Source: Neurospora intermedia | Lineage: Eukaryota; Ascomycota; Sordariomycetes; Sordariales; Sordariaceae | Length of the DNA stretch: 64,000 nt | Assembly: GCA_037102815.1 (NCBI GenBank) | Contig: BTPP01000001.1 | Span: 4,799,001 to 4,863,000, forward strand | Direction of reading: 5' to 3' | Shown here: one piece after another, positions 9,787 to 19,968 of the stretch | Layout of the letters: every line of letters starts with the position of its first letter | Position numbering within the stretch: position 1 is the stretch's first letter | Notes under the pieces: generated by a model | The model's input: the letters and a program-made list of their open reading frames with translations, nothing else | The model's database searches: none | Told to the model about the DNA's origin: nothing | Made by a program: the position numbers and the translations under genes

Positions 9787-12699
9787 CTAACCCAGATCCG
9801 CAAACACCTTCAACGGCCCAGCGAGTTTCGTAAACATTTCCTCCCGCTCACCCTCAGGGGTACTCAGAATGGTAACCGCTCCTCCAGCGCCAATGTGCCA
9901 CACCTCATGTTCCTCCTCACTCTGGCCATCTTCTCCTTGTCCCCGCACAGTTACCCGCTCATCGTCCCACCGGAAGAGACTTCGGATCGTCACGCTCCAG
10001 TCGCCTCTCCCGCTGACACACATATAGCCAACAACACCCGAGTACAAACTGCGCTCACTGTTCTGCTCAATCTGCTGCAACAGCTCGCAGCTGCGTTTCT
10101 TGGGGGCTCCCGTCATGCTTCCCGGCGGCAGACTAGCCGCGAGGACGTCCAGTCCCGTGTATTTCCTCTCGTCAGAGGGTGGGGGTAGCTGCCCTTCAAC
10201 AACAGTAATCATCTGAAATACACTCTGATACTCCTCCACCTTGAGCAGATCGCTCACCTCAACATTACCCGCCCCGCAAATCGAATGCAAGTCGTGCCGG
10301 ACCAGGTCGACAATCATCAGGTTCTCGGCTTCCTCCTTGGGCACGTGCAGAATCTTCTCGGCCTGCTCGAGCGTCGAGACCGCTTCGGACTTGCGCACTG
10401 TTCCCTTCATCGGCCGCATTGAGCACCGCCCGTGCCGATTGTACGTCAAGAACCGCTCGGGCGAGGCGCTGACGAGCGTCGCGCCACCGAGGCGGAGGTA
10501 GGACGCGAATGGGGCTGGTTGTCGGGAGCGGAGCGTTTTGTAGAGATGCCAGGAGGAGGGGATGGAGGAGGAGGAGGAGCGACGCTGTTGTTGCTGCTTT
10601 CGGTTGAAGGTTGAGCTTATTCGCTGCTGTTGTTGTTGTTGTTGCTGTTGTTGCAGTCCTTGATTCTCTTGGGGAGCAGATGACGGAATCATGTCGCTCA
10701 GGGGCCGAGTGATCTTGGTTTGGTCTGTGAGACAGAGCTCGTAAGAGTCGCCGGCTGCGATGAACTCTTGACAGGCCTTGACCTTGGCCTCATATTCCGG
10801 TATCAGAGGTGTCTGTATTGAGGGGTTTGTAGAAGAATGGCGCGTTTTCACCTTCTTGGCGGGTGAAGGCAAATCGTTGAGGAATGGCTGTCGGTGACGG
10901 GCAGAGACTGAAACAAGTCGGTCTGCGGTGCTCCGCATCCAGGCAGCATCGTCCAAGCTTGCATCAGAATATAACTCCTGGATATGGGCCAAGCCAAGAC
11001 TGTGATCTATGACCACGCTCTTTGTTACCCATGCCAAACAGACGTCAGGTCGGTGGTGTGGGCGTGTTTCCAAACGAATGTCGATGTCACTCAGGCCTTG
11101 TTCATAGGTGATGAAACCTATGAATCCTCCCAGGAACGGTAGATCGGGAAGCTCAACACCACTCCCCAGGCTCCGCGTCTCATGGAAACTGGCCACGAGG
11201 CCCCATATACCGCCGTAAGAACCGAGGAAAACCCGTTCAGACAGATCCACCTGCAAGCCGTTGATCTGCTGAAGCTTGAAAGTAGCATACTCATCACCAG
11301 TGTGGTACTCCAGCCGCAGTGCCTCTTCCAATCCCGCTGCGATGATGCTGTATCGACCTCGCACATCTGCTCTCGACGACGCCGTAGCAGCCGCGTTCGC
11401 AGATTCCAAAACCACCACCTTGTCGGAGCCATCCAGGCCCAGCTCCTCCACCACGTCCGACACCTGCACGCCGTGCGGCAGACGGACGGTAACAGAACGG
11501 TGCTCAGGTCTCGTTCCCATGCGCTCCCACCACATCTTGTTGCTCTCGCTGGTAGTAGAAGACGACATGTGCTCGTCGCCAACCGGAACTTGTAACATTG
11601 ACAACAGACTAGGCTTAGTAGCCTGGTGCGCCAACCTCTCGCCTTCAGCAACTTCCACCACCACCCTCCTCTTCTTTTCGTTCCAACTCAGCGCTTCTTT
11701 GAACCAGTTCTCAATGACTTTGTTCCCCTCTTTCTCTGTGCACACCGATTCAGGGTGGTACTGCAGCCCCCAGAAAGGTTTCTTCATGTGCTTTACTCCC
11801 ATCAGGATCCTCTCCACCTCCCCGTCCTCGCGCTTCTCTTCTACCCACGCCAGCGGCAAGAGATCTGGACACCTTTTGATGGGCTTCCATTTCGCACCTC
11901 CCTCCTCCCAGGCCGCATCAGAAACCTCATGCTGGCCAATATCGCCACAAAGCGAGTGATAAAGCGTCGCCTTGAACGGTTGAACACCCCGAAAGATGCT
12001 GCTGCTGCTGCTGCTGCCGTTGCCCTCACCGTCACCGTCGTCACCTTCGCCGCTGCTGCCGTGGGGAAGATGCAAAACCTCCCTCACCATCCCATGCAAC
12101 CCCCTCTTCAGCCTCTTCACCTCCCCACCACCATACCTCACCAAGCTCTGAAACCCGAGACAGATGCCCAGGACGGGTAGGAGTGCACCACCTTCTCCCC
12201 CCTTTTCTCCATCCTCCGCTTCCTCATCAGCAGCAGCAGCAGCAGTAAGCTGCCACACATGATTCATCAGCCCCACATCCGCATCGTTATCGGGCGACCC
12301 CGGCCCGGGACCGCATACCACGGCCGTGTACTGGGCAAGTTCCCTGCGGAACCGTTTGCCAAAATCGGGCGAGGTAGGATCCAGGAGGGGTGAGTCGATG
12401 GAGAGGACGTAAACGTCTACATCGTCGAGGAGGGTGGTGAGGAGGGAGGTGATGTTGTTGGAAAAAGAGTCGTAGGCGTCTAGGAAAAGGATTTTGTGCT
12501 TCTTTTGCTTTTTCTTCTCGTTGTTGCATGTTTTTGCTGGAGAGACATTATGGTTGCCATTGGTGTGGTCAGATTCAGACGAATGAAGGTGTGATGAAGA
12601 CGACTCGGAGAAAGACTCAATAGGATGATGATGATGATGATGATGGGTGGTGGGTGTAACCATCTTGGTGTTAGACTCGGATATGGGTTGGTCGTCCAT
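9787..12699 (-). CDS. ABZ1: bifunctional para-aminobenzoate (aminodeoxychorismate) synthase
   Basis: One uninterrupted exon of 970 residues. The N-terminal class I glutamine amidotransferase (about 68-340) has the catalytic Cys180 in LGICLGFQSL and the His315/Glu317 pair in YHPES. The C-terminal chorismate-binding domain (about 490-965) has RPMKGT at 762-767 and PPGSMTGAPK at 858-867. Lys765 distinguishes aminodeoxychorismate synthase from anthranilate synthase, which has Ala there. The enzyme converts chorismate and glutamine to aminodeoxychorismate for folate synthesis. No lyase domain is fused on. Low-complexity insertions are unusual: poly-His at 19-25, a Gly/Asp/Ser run at 214-234, and a Q10 plus Q4 and S6 tract (683-712) placed inside the chorismate-binding domain between conserved blocks. 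The ATG at 12699 is the first in frame. A long pyrimidine tract (12768-12805) lies just upstream. Confidence 0.96.
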   Translation of the reverse strand: MDDQPISESNTKMVTPTTHHHHHHHPIESFSESSSSHLHSSESDHTNGNHNVSPAKTCNNEKKKQKKHKILFLDAYDSFSNNITSLLTTLLDDVDVYVLSIDSPLLDPTSPDFGKRFRRELAQYTAVVCGPGPGSPDNDADVGLMNHVWQLTAAAAADEEAEDGEKGGEGGALLPVLGICLGFQSLVRYGGGEVKRLKRGLHGMVREVLHLPHGSSGEGDDGDGEGNGSSSSSSIFRGVQPFKATLYHSLCGDIGQHEVSDAAWEEGGAKWKPIKRCPDLLPLAWVEEKREDGEVERILMGVKHMKKPFWGLQYHPESVCTEKEGNKVIENWFKEALSWNEKKRRVVVEVAEGERLAHQATKPSLLSMLQVPVGDEHMSSSTTSESNKMWWERMGTRPEHRSVTVRLPHGVQVSDVVEELGLDGSDKVVVLESANAAATASSRADVRGRYSIIAAGLEEALRLEYHTGDEYATFKLQQINGLQVDLSERVFLGSYGGIWGLVASFHETRSLGSGVELPDLPFLGGFIGFITYEQGLSDIDIRLETRPHHRPDVCLAWVTKSVVIDHSLGLAHIQELYSDASLDDAAWMRSTADRLVSVSARHRQPFLNDLPSPAKKVKTRHSSTNPSIQTPLIPEYEAKVKACQEFIAAGDSYELCLTDQTKITRPLSDMIPSSAPQENQGLQQQQQQQQQQRISSTFNRKQQQQRRSSSSSIPSSWHLYKTLRSRQPAPFASYLRLGGATLVSASPERFLTYNRHGRCSMRPMKGTVRKSEAVSTLEQAEKILHVPKEEAENLMIVDLVRHDLHSICGAGNVEVSDLLKVEEYQSVFQMITVVEGQLPPPSDERKYTGLDVLAASLPPGSMTGAPKKRSCELLQQIEQNSERSLYSGVVGYMCVSGRGDWSVTIRSLFRWDDERVTVRGQGEDGQSEEEHEVWHIGAGGAVTILSTPEGEREEMFTKLAGPLKVFADLG

Positions 12700-13317
12700 G
12701 TCTTCCTTGCATATGTAGGACGAATTAATGAATGAGGGGTGTGCTGCAGGAACGAAATCGAACCCTTTCTTTTTTTTTTTTTCTTTTTTTTCTTTTTTTT
12801 TTTCCCCTCAAGTTTCCTTCTTACACCCACATGAGTCCACCGGCTAACTCACTTTCTTGAGCAAAGGGAAGAAAATAAAGTTTTGCGCCGATTTTTGCGA
12901 GTCAGTGGTGACATTCGTTTAACAAAATCTCGAAAGCCTTGGCCACCGAGCGTTTCGGTCAATCGCAGTGGCGAGCGGCTTTAGCGTCAGGGAGTTTTGT
13001 ATTGCCAGAACCCTAACCCTGGCATGATATTGATCTCCGTCATCACAATGATAGCACTTCGTGTCGTTCTGCAAGAACAGAACTCGTGTGATTAGCTCTA
13101 TGTTACTACTAGGGAAAGTCATTCATGGATATATGCCAATTAATGTTTACTCTACGTGTCATACAGCTTCATATCATACTTTCATGCTTTCCGCCCAAGC
13201 CATTCCCACTAACCCCAGCCCGAAAACCAATGTCAACGCTTGTGCCATGCATGGATACATCTACCTATATCCTCCCTTCCTTCCTGGTGTCCAGAAAGAA
13301 TGATCAGCTTGAATGAC
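12700..13317. other. promoter region of PABA synthase and 3' end of Trs120
   Basis: About 620 bases. A T-rich tract broken by C (12768-12805) lies 70-105 bases upstream of the PABA synthase ATG. A double telobox-like AACCCTAACCCT is at about 13008-13019. No gene seen. Confidence 0.55.
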
Positions 13318-16300
13318 TTACTCATCCATATCATTCCTGATCACAACAACTCTAGCCGGCCTCCTAGAGCACCACACCCTCCTCTCCCTCTTACTGCCCG
13401 CAATCTCCATCCCCATCGCCGCATCTTGCATCTTCTCCACCTCGCTCCTCCGCTTCCGCCTCTCCTCTTCTTCCTCCTCGCTCGGCCTCCACACCATCGT
13501 CTCTTCCACGCTCGCAGAAATCTCAAACTCGCCTCTACACAATGCCGTGACGCCCATAACAACCTCGGCACTCTCTCCACCTGCCAAGAGAGGTAGTGCT
13601 TTCTGTAGAGTGCCGTTCCAGGCAAACTTGCGGGTGAAGTCGAGCGCGACGTTGAGCGGTCGGTGGCATAGGGACGGCATGAGGCGGACGAGCGGATAGA
13701 TGGGCTGGTTTGTGCGGTTAGTGACAGCGACGCGGAGCTGCAAAAAGGACTCGACCTTGGCGATTGCGTGTGATTTGTGCTTTTGCTTTTCAGGGGAGGA
13801 TGGCGAGGCGGCGGCATCCAGAACGGAGATTTCGATCCCGATCTCATCCACCTTTACCGCCTCAATCATGCGGCTCGTCAACCTCATAGTCCTTAACTCG
13901 ATGCTTCCGCTCCTACCGCCGGCAATGGTTCCCCCTCCTGGCCCGGTCCGCCACGTTCCCGTGAGCGAGTCTAGCACTCTCTCCCTGTACCAGAACGCCT
14001 CACGGTTGGCTCGTTCCATCTCAGGCGTAAGCTTTGAGCTGACAATGAACTGCCTCTGCCGAGAGGGGTTCAACACAGGAATGGACGCATAGGGGTCCTC
14101 GAGGTAGACCCTTTTGATTGGGAAGATCACTCTGTTAACGTTTCCAGGAAGGATATGCTCCTCGAGCCTGGCTCCGTCCTCTGACTCGAGCTGTATCACC
14201 ATATTACTCGGCCAAGCGTTGCGCAAATCCAACATCAGCAGGCAATGTGTATCGGCGGTCAGTTCCGACGTGCTCTCCTTGTTGCTACCCGCCCGTAGCC
14301 AGAGGGGCTCAGGGATGCTGCCGTGCAGTGGGAAAACGTCCATGCGGGCTATTTCAATACTGGCATTGACAGTAACGGTAAGTGCCAGCGAGACCTGACG
14401 AGTAAAGAACCTCTCCTCTTCTAGTTCGTCAGGAGGCACGCCTAAGCAAGCGTAGTCAACCTGGATGAGGCCGTGTGTAAGACCTGGTTTCCCGAGAATC
14501 TCAAAGTCGAATGTTGCTGTGCCGCCAGGAGGAATGTACCTCTTCTGGTTCCCTTCCTTGCGTATACGAAGAGCCTGCTTCTTGGCAAGGATGAGCTCAT
14601 ATTCATAGAGCTCAGCGGGGGTGGCATCTCTGCTGGCCATTGCGGCTTGCAATGGTTCCTGAGTCGAATCTTGGAAGGAAAACAACAGGAAATCGACTGG
14701 AGTCGTGGTTGATAGGTTTTGCAGCGTGACCGAGAACTTTTGGCGCTCCCCTTCAAGGATCATAACCGATGACTGGGGGAGCGTTGAAGACTTGACGACG
14801 ACAACTGGTTGTTCGGCAATGACGTTAAGCTCAAGGCTTTCTGGCTTAGGACGCTGTGTTGGAGGTGTACGCTTTGCGGGGGGGACATCAAGTGCCGCGA
14901 GGCCGATGCCTTTAACCTTTTGTTCTTTCTCAGGAGCCCATTGCTCAATGAAAATAGGAAACCTTCTTTCCCGGCAGCCCCTGACTTTGATGATAGCACC
15001 CTTAATCCTCAAGGTCCCTGCAGCCTTCGGCACTCCTGATATTCTGAGGACTTGGGTACGATAAGGCCCTATGACGAGGCTTTCAACTGCAGACTCGAAC
15101 TCGGCCCCTTCAGTATCTAGACGGATGCTCTCCAGCTCCAGATCCATTTCAAATGTGTTTTGGAAGGTAAGTTTGAATGTTGCCGCCTCCCCAGCAACCA
15201 GAACCTTTTCGCCGGCTGCTGCGTCTGGCTGTTTTAGAAATGGGTTATAAATGAATGGATTGACGTCTTGCGAGGTCCTCGTCGTCGTCACGGAATTTGG
15301 CAGCACGCTCCGAGCATGCGAAACCGGTGTTCGCGTCGTCGCCAAGGGTTCGAGCTTAACGCCCCTGAGAAGAAACTCGTCCCAATACTCGGCCGCCAAA
15401 TGACCCATACCCAGACGCTTGGCAAGATTAGACGTTTTCGAGATGTTGGTGGCGAAGCGTATTTGGTCTTCTCTATGAATTGCCGGGTAAGCGTCCTCCC
15501 GCCGCAGCCCAGGCGCGGTACCGCTTCCAGCCGTCCGTAGGAGGTCGCTCGAGTATTTCAACACGCCAGCAAAATCTGGAAGCGCTTCAGAGAAGCTGAC
15601 GCATGTCCTCAGAATGTTGAGCTTGATATCCCGCATGCCGAAATTCCGTAAATCGGACTGTTTCAGGATTCTTGCAACTACTGCTTCGTCGGAGTCGTCC
15701 CTTAGGGCTGGGCCTTCCAAAGACGCCGTCGAGCCCGGGTCATCGGTTACCACTCCGTACGACTTGAGCAGGAGGCCGAGAAAGGGGCCGATACCCTGCT
15801 CGATATCATTCTCGGTTAGATCCAGAGCACCGGCATGGCCATTTCCGCCGAGCCCATTAAGACCTACGAGCCCAGCTGCGGGATGAATCCCAACATCCGC
15901 GGCTCCCCTGGTGCGCGCTTCCACTAGGCCGCCGATTAGAACCGACACCAGATCCCTAACGATCATAGCCTTCTTCCTCTGGAAACCTAGTAGTCCCAAG
16001 ACGGATGCAATGCCGCTGAGGAGTACTATCCGGTCAGCGGTAGTCAACAGTTCAGAAGCAGAACCTGGATAAGCCTTCATTAGATTCGCTAGGATATGAG
16101 TCCTTGTTGGGACGATAGTAAACCTAGGAGACGTGGTCAACCGCTTTGGCGGCGGTGTACCAAGGACCATCATCTCCAGAGACCGTTCGTCGAGCTTCCC
16201 ATCCGCAATATGCAGAGCCGTGAGCATTCTGGAAAAACGGATGATGGTCTCAGACATGGGTAGCGGTTGGAGATTCTCGGCTGTTATCCTCGAGTAGAGA

Positions 16301-17753
16301 CTGATGATACGGTCGAGCAGCTCGGGGATGTACACCTGTAATCTCCGTAGCCAGCGCGGTTGGTTCGGATCTTTCTGTTCAGCCTCCAGTATCTGGTTCG
16401 CGAGCGCTGTCCCTTTGTCGGCAGTGGGTAGCAAGATGGGATGCACGTCAAATTCAATGCCTGCCCAACCCAGCAGCAACAGTGCTATTAGAGAAAGCTC
16501 CAGGGCCTTTCCGTGCCAAATGTGATCATTAGTCGATTTGGCCCCGGCTGCACCCTCAGTCAGCTCTCTGAGCGCGTCAATCCATCGACCAGCCTGGAGA
16601 TATAGCGAGCCCAGGACGATCTGGAACCTGCTCTTCCCCCTGTGTAATTTCTTGTCGGTCGATCCGCCTGAACCAAATCCCTGGACCGACACCCTATCCT
16701 GGCTCTGGGTCCTGAAGACATCCATGAGGTCGGGACGCGGAGGCAGTGCCTTCTCAGGACTAGCTGATTCGTCTCCCGTGATGTCGTCAAAATTCGTAGG
16801 CGGGTTAGATAGCCCGCTTCTTCCATTTGGCGGTGTTGCCGGTTGGCCGGAAACTGCACGGTTGGAACCAAAAGTGCCTCCCTTGAAAGGGACAGGAGGC
16901 ATGGACATGCGCGCCTGGTGGCCCCTATCAATAAGTCCGCTCGCCGAGACCGATCGGTTGGTTGGCAGTGTAAACTGGGAATTCCTCCTCGAGGGGTCTC
17001 CTACAGGCCCTTGTCCCCCATACATCTGTTCCGCAGTCGAAGCGTGACCGGGCGAGTTGATAAAGGTCATACCCTCATATGACTTGGCAAGAGTGGTCAT
17101 CTCGGCGAGAATCAACGAGGATATGTCACACATGACCGTTTTCATGGTAGTTCTTTTATGCTGCTCGGGTGGCGGGATGGTAACGATGCCTTCTGGAATT
17201 GGTATTGGGTTCTCTTCGGAAGGCACATAGTCGAACAACAGTACCTGGTGAACAAGTATCCTGGGGTAGCGGTCCCTTAGGTCTTCCAACTCCTGATCTA
17301 GCGAGCGTATGTTTGTTTCGGCGACGGTCCTGCCGCCAGATTGCCTCTTGCTAAGAACAACGTTATTGATCTCGGAGCCATCGGCAATGGCAAGCAGAGC
17401 CAGCGGCTCGCGATACAGGTCGAAGGGCACCTGCGCAAGGTGCGAAGGGGGTGGCACGTGTGTCATAAGATCATAGAACATGGCGCCGTCGGGGAAGGCC
17501 AGCGGGGTGAACATATCTAGGAGAGGCAAATACGCGGGTCAGCGAGAGCTCTCATGGTCCTTGGATACAAGCGGGTGCTATCCCTACTTCTGTTTGGACG
17601 TCCATCGGCGGTGACGTCGCGCAGCTGGACGACATTCTCGGGGGTCAAGCTCTTGACAAAGGTGTCAAAGCGGTCACGCTTAATCCTTCCTATGGGCAAC
17701 ACCAAAGTCTTGACCCTCGCCGGCGCGACGGGCAGGAAAGGATCCGGAGTCAT
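13318..17753 (-). CDS. trs120: TRAPPII complex subunit Trs120/TRAPPC9
   Basis: Exon 1 is 17588-17753 (ATG at 17753) and exon 2 is 13318-17516. The 71-bp intron (17517-17587) has GTAGGG, a GCTGAC branch and a TAG acceptor, giving 1454 residues. The N-terminus (PARVKTLVLPIGRIKRDRF) and the block after the intron (FTPLAFPDGAMFYDLMTH) are typical of Trs120/TRAPPC9. A disordered Ser/Pro-rich segment spans about 225-355. Helical solenoid sequence runs to about 850, and the C-terminal half has the Ig-like beta repeats expected for the family. The length agrees with fungal Trs120. The protein is a TRAPPII-specific subunit acting at the late Golgi as part of the Rab11/Ypt31 exchange factor. In Aspergillus nidulans the orthologue is hypA, needed for polar growth (established knowledge). 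Upstream frames without ATG do not extend the start. Confidence 0.95.
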
Positions 17754-18771
17754 GGTCGTCTCGGCGAGGTCATTCCTGTGCCCTGGGGACGCGGTGGGAT
17801 GCTGCTGTTGAGGTTGCGTCGAGTCGCTAGCTTCCTTCAGATGGAGAGAAGGGACATGTCGGGGTCCAAGAGGAGCTTCGAAGCATCGGGCAAGCAACGC
17901 GACCTCGCTGTGCTGCTACCTTGTTGCCCTGCCTTGAGGTTGCCTTGCTGTTCCGCACCTGCTGGCTGTCGTTACGTCTGAACGTCGGGTGTTGGTGATG
18001 CAGAAACGGGCTGTCTAGTACTAGGTAGAGGTAGGTACTTTAGCTGTGAGAACTACTTGACTAGGTAGGTACCTATGTACACGTTTAGAGGTAAAGCTGC
18101 CGTAGTGGTTGTTTCAAGCGGGTACCGAGCCCCGTCCTTGGATGCCCTGGACTGGTGATGTTCCTTCGGTGAATCGTTGAATAGGCCGAGCACCCCCCTA
18201 GCGGGAGGCCGGGGGATTGGGCAGGCACTTGAACATGGAGTCCACAGAGTTCAACGGGTTGAACTGTGGATTGGATGGCGCGGGGGCTTGGTGCTAGAAT
18301 ACAGGCAGCTCCCCGCTGTAGAGGTACCCGACACTACCTAGTATACCTTTACTGTGTTCCCTTGAGGCGGCCCAAGCTCCGAACGGGCAGCCCCAGCGCT
18401 TCCCTTCACAATTCCCCTTCCCCTTGCCCCGCCTTTCCTTCCGGGTATCATCCCGGCCGTCTCTCCCTGCCCCGGCCGAGAAGTGGAGCAAAATCCCAAC
18501 AATGGTCCCGAAGCACCTCCGGGTAACGGCAACCCTCACGGCGACAAAGATACCAACTCCTGTTTATAGGAATCACACAGAGCCTCCTGATATTTCCTTC
18601 CAAGCTCCCCATACTGGCCAGAAGTTTCTTTGAATCAAGACGGAATGGGATTCACGTTCTTGACTCACAGAAGCGGGAAAATAGGTAGTATCATGTTCTA
18701 TTTCCACCTTGACTACCTGGCTTTTTGCCATCACACTTCGCCTTAATTTAGAGTCAAAGAGCCCAAAGCTA
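17754..18771. other. intergenic, Trs120 promoter
   Basis: About 1 kb between tandem minus-strand genes. It holds a compact cluster of the recurrent motif: CTAGGTAGAGGTAGGTAC at 18021-18038 and CTAGGTAGGTACCTATGTAC at 18061-18080, with GTAGAGGTACC near 18318. No coding region supported. Confidence 0.6.
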
Positions 18772-19968
18772 TCATGACATTGGGCCCATACCAGGAAAGC
18801 CACCCATTCCCGCACCCGATGGAATCTCTCCCACTCCCATGCCTTGTGTATCCTCCATTTCTGACCTACCCTTCCTTGCCTCGGCCGTGAGCTCGCTGTC
18901 AAAGATGTCCACAGCCAGACTGACCTCAACAAAGTCTTCCAGCTCCTCCGTCACCGTCTTCAGCTTTTCTTTGACGGCAATCGCACCTTCGAACCCAACG
19001 ATATGCCTTGCCGGCGGGTTCTCGTGTCCGCCAATGGCTGTCAAGGCATGCACCGTCTCCATGACCAGCTTGTCCAAGGTGGCGGGCGGAAGTTTCGGGT
19101 AGCGGAACTGTATCTCGTCTTCGCTTTGCTCAATGTACGTGTCCGGGTTCGAGTTCAGGACGGTGGAGAGGACATCCCGAATATTTGGAGCCGGGTTCAG
19201 GTCGGCCTCGTACTGGGGTAGTGGCGGCGAGAATATGAGCTTGTTGGTTAGGCTTAGGATTTCCTTGTTGGGCTGCACAATCGTCATCTTGATGTTGAAG
19301 GGCGCAATCTCATATGCAAGCGAGTCACAGAAGCCCTCGAGTGCCCAGACGGCAGCTGTGTAAAAGGACATGCCTGGTGTCCCAATGTGGCCACCAATGC
19401 TGGTCAGAACCATGATATGACCTGTGTGTTGCGCTCTGAGCTGCGGTAAGGCAGCCTTGATAAAGTTCACCTGCGAGAAGTAGACAGTCTCGAACTGGTC
19501 CCTCACCAGGTTCTGCGTCGCAGGGTTGGTTGATAGTTCCTCAACCGTCCCCACAACGGCTATAGAAACACAACAAGAATTAGCGGGTCATCCATCGTCT
19601 GGACATGTAGCTATGTTCGCGATCCACTTACCTTCAGCTCTACAACACAGCATAATGTCAATCCTCCCGAATATTTGGACGGCTTCGGCGACGGCAGCGC
19701 CGCACTGGCCCATGACGCGGCTATCACACCGGATGGGGCGGATCCGGTCCTTCCATCCCTCACGATCTTTGCGGTTGCTCTTACATTCGTTGATGAGCTC
19801 ACGGAATTCGGCACTGCGGTCTTCGTGCTCAATCTCCTGTGGCGGTAGGCAGGCGACTATGTAGTCGCCGTGCGCCAGGAGCTGACGTATCAACCGGATA
19901 GCGAGTGGCGTGAGCGCAGACGTTATGAGCCATGTCCTCGGCGAGTTATGGGTTGCTGGTTGGTCCAT
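18772..19968 (-). CDS. divergent SDR-fold protein, probable pseudo-oxidoreductase
   Basis: Exon 1 is 19632-19968 and exon 2 is 18772-19559. The 72-bp intron has GTAAGT and CTATAG, giving 374 residues. The layout is that of a classical short-chain dehydrogenase: a beta-alpha-beta start (WLITSALTPLAIRLIRQLLA), RCDSR and GRIDIMLCC blocks, a Ser in VLTSIGG (Ser166) and a Tyr in SFYTAAVWALEG (Tyr179). Two hallmarks are missing. The TGxxxGxG dinucleotide loop reads TSALTPLA, and the catalytic Lys of YxxxK is Val183. After this, LAYEIAPFNIKMTIVQPN matches a fungal SDR subgroup. The C-terminus ends in a Gly/Met-rich tail. Substrate unknown; it may bind a ligand without redox catalysis. The ATG at 19968 is the first in frame. 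Confidence 0.88.

Noticed and set aside
17754-17897. Upstream extension of Trs120
   Set aside because: The frame is open but starts at TTG and is Gln/His/Pro-rich without similarity. The ATG at 17753 fits the family N-terminus.
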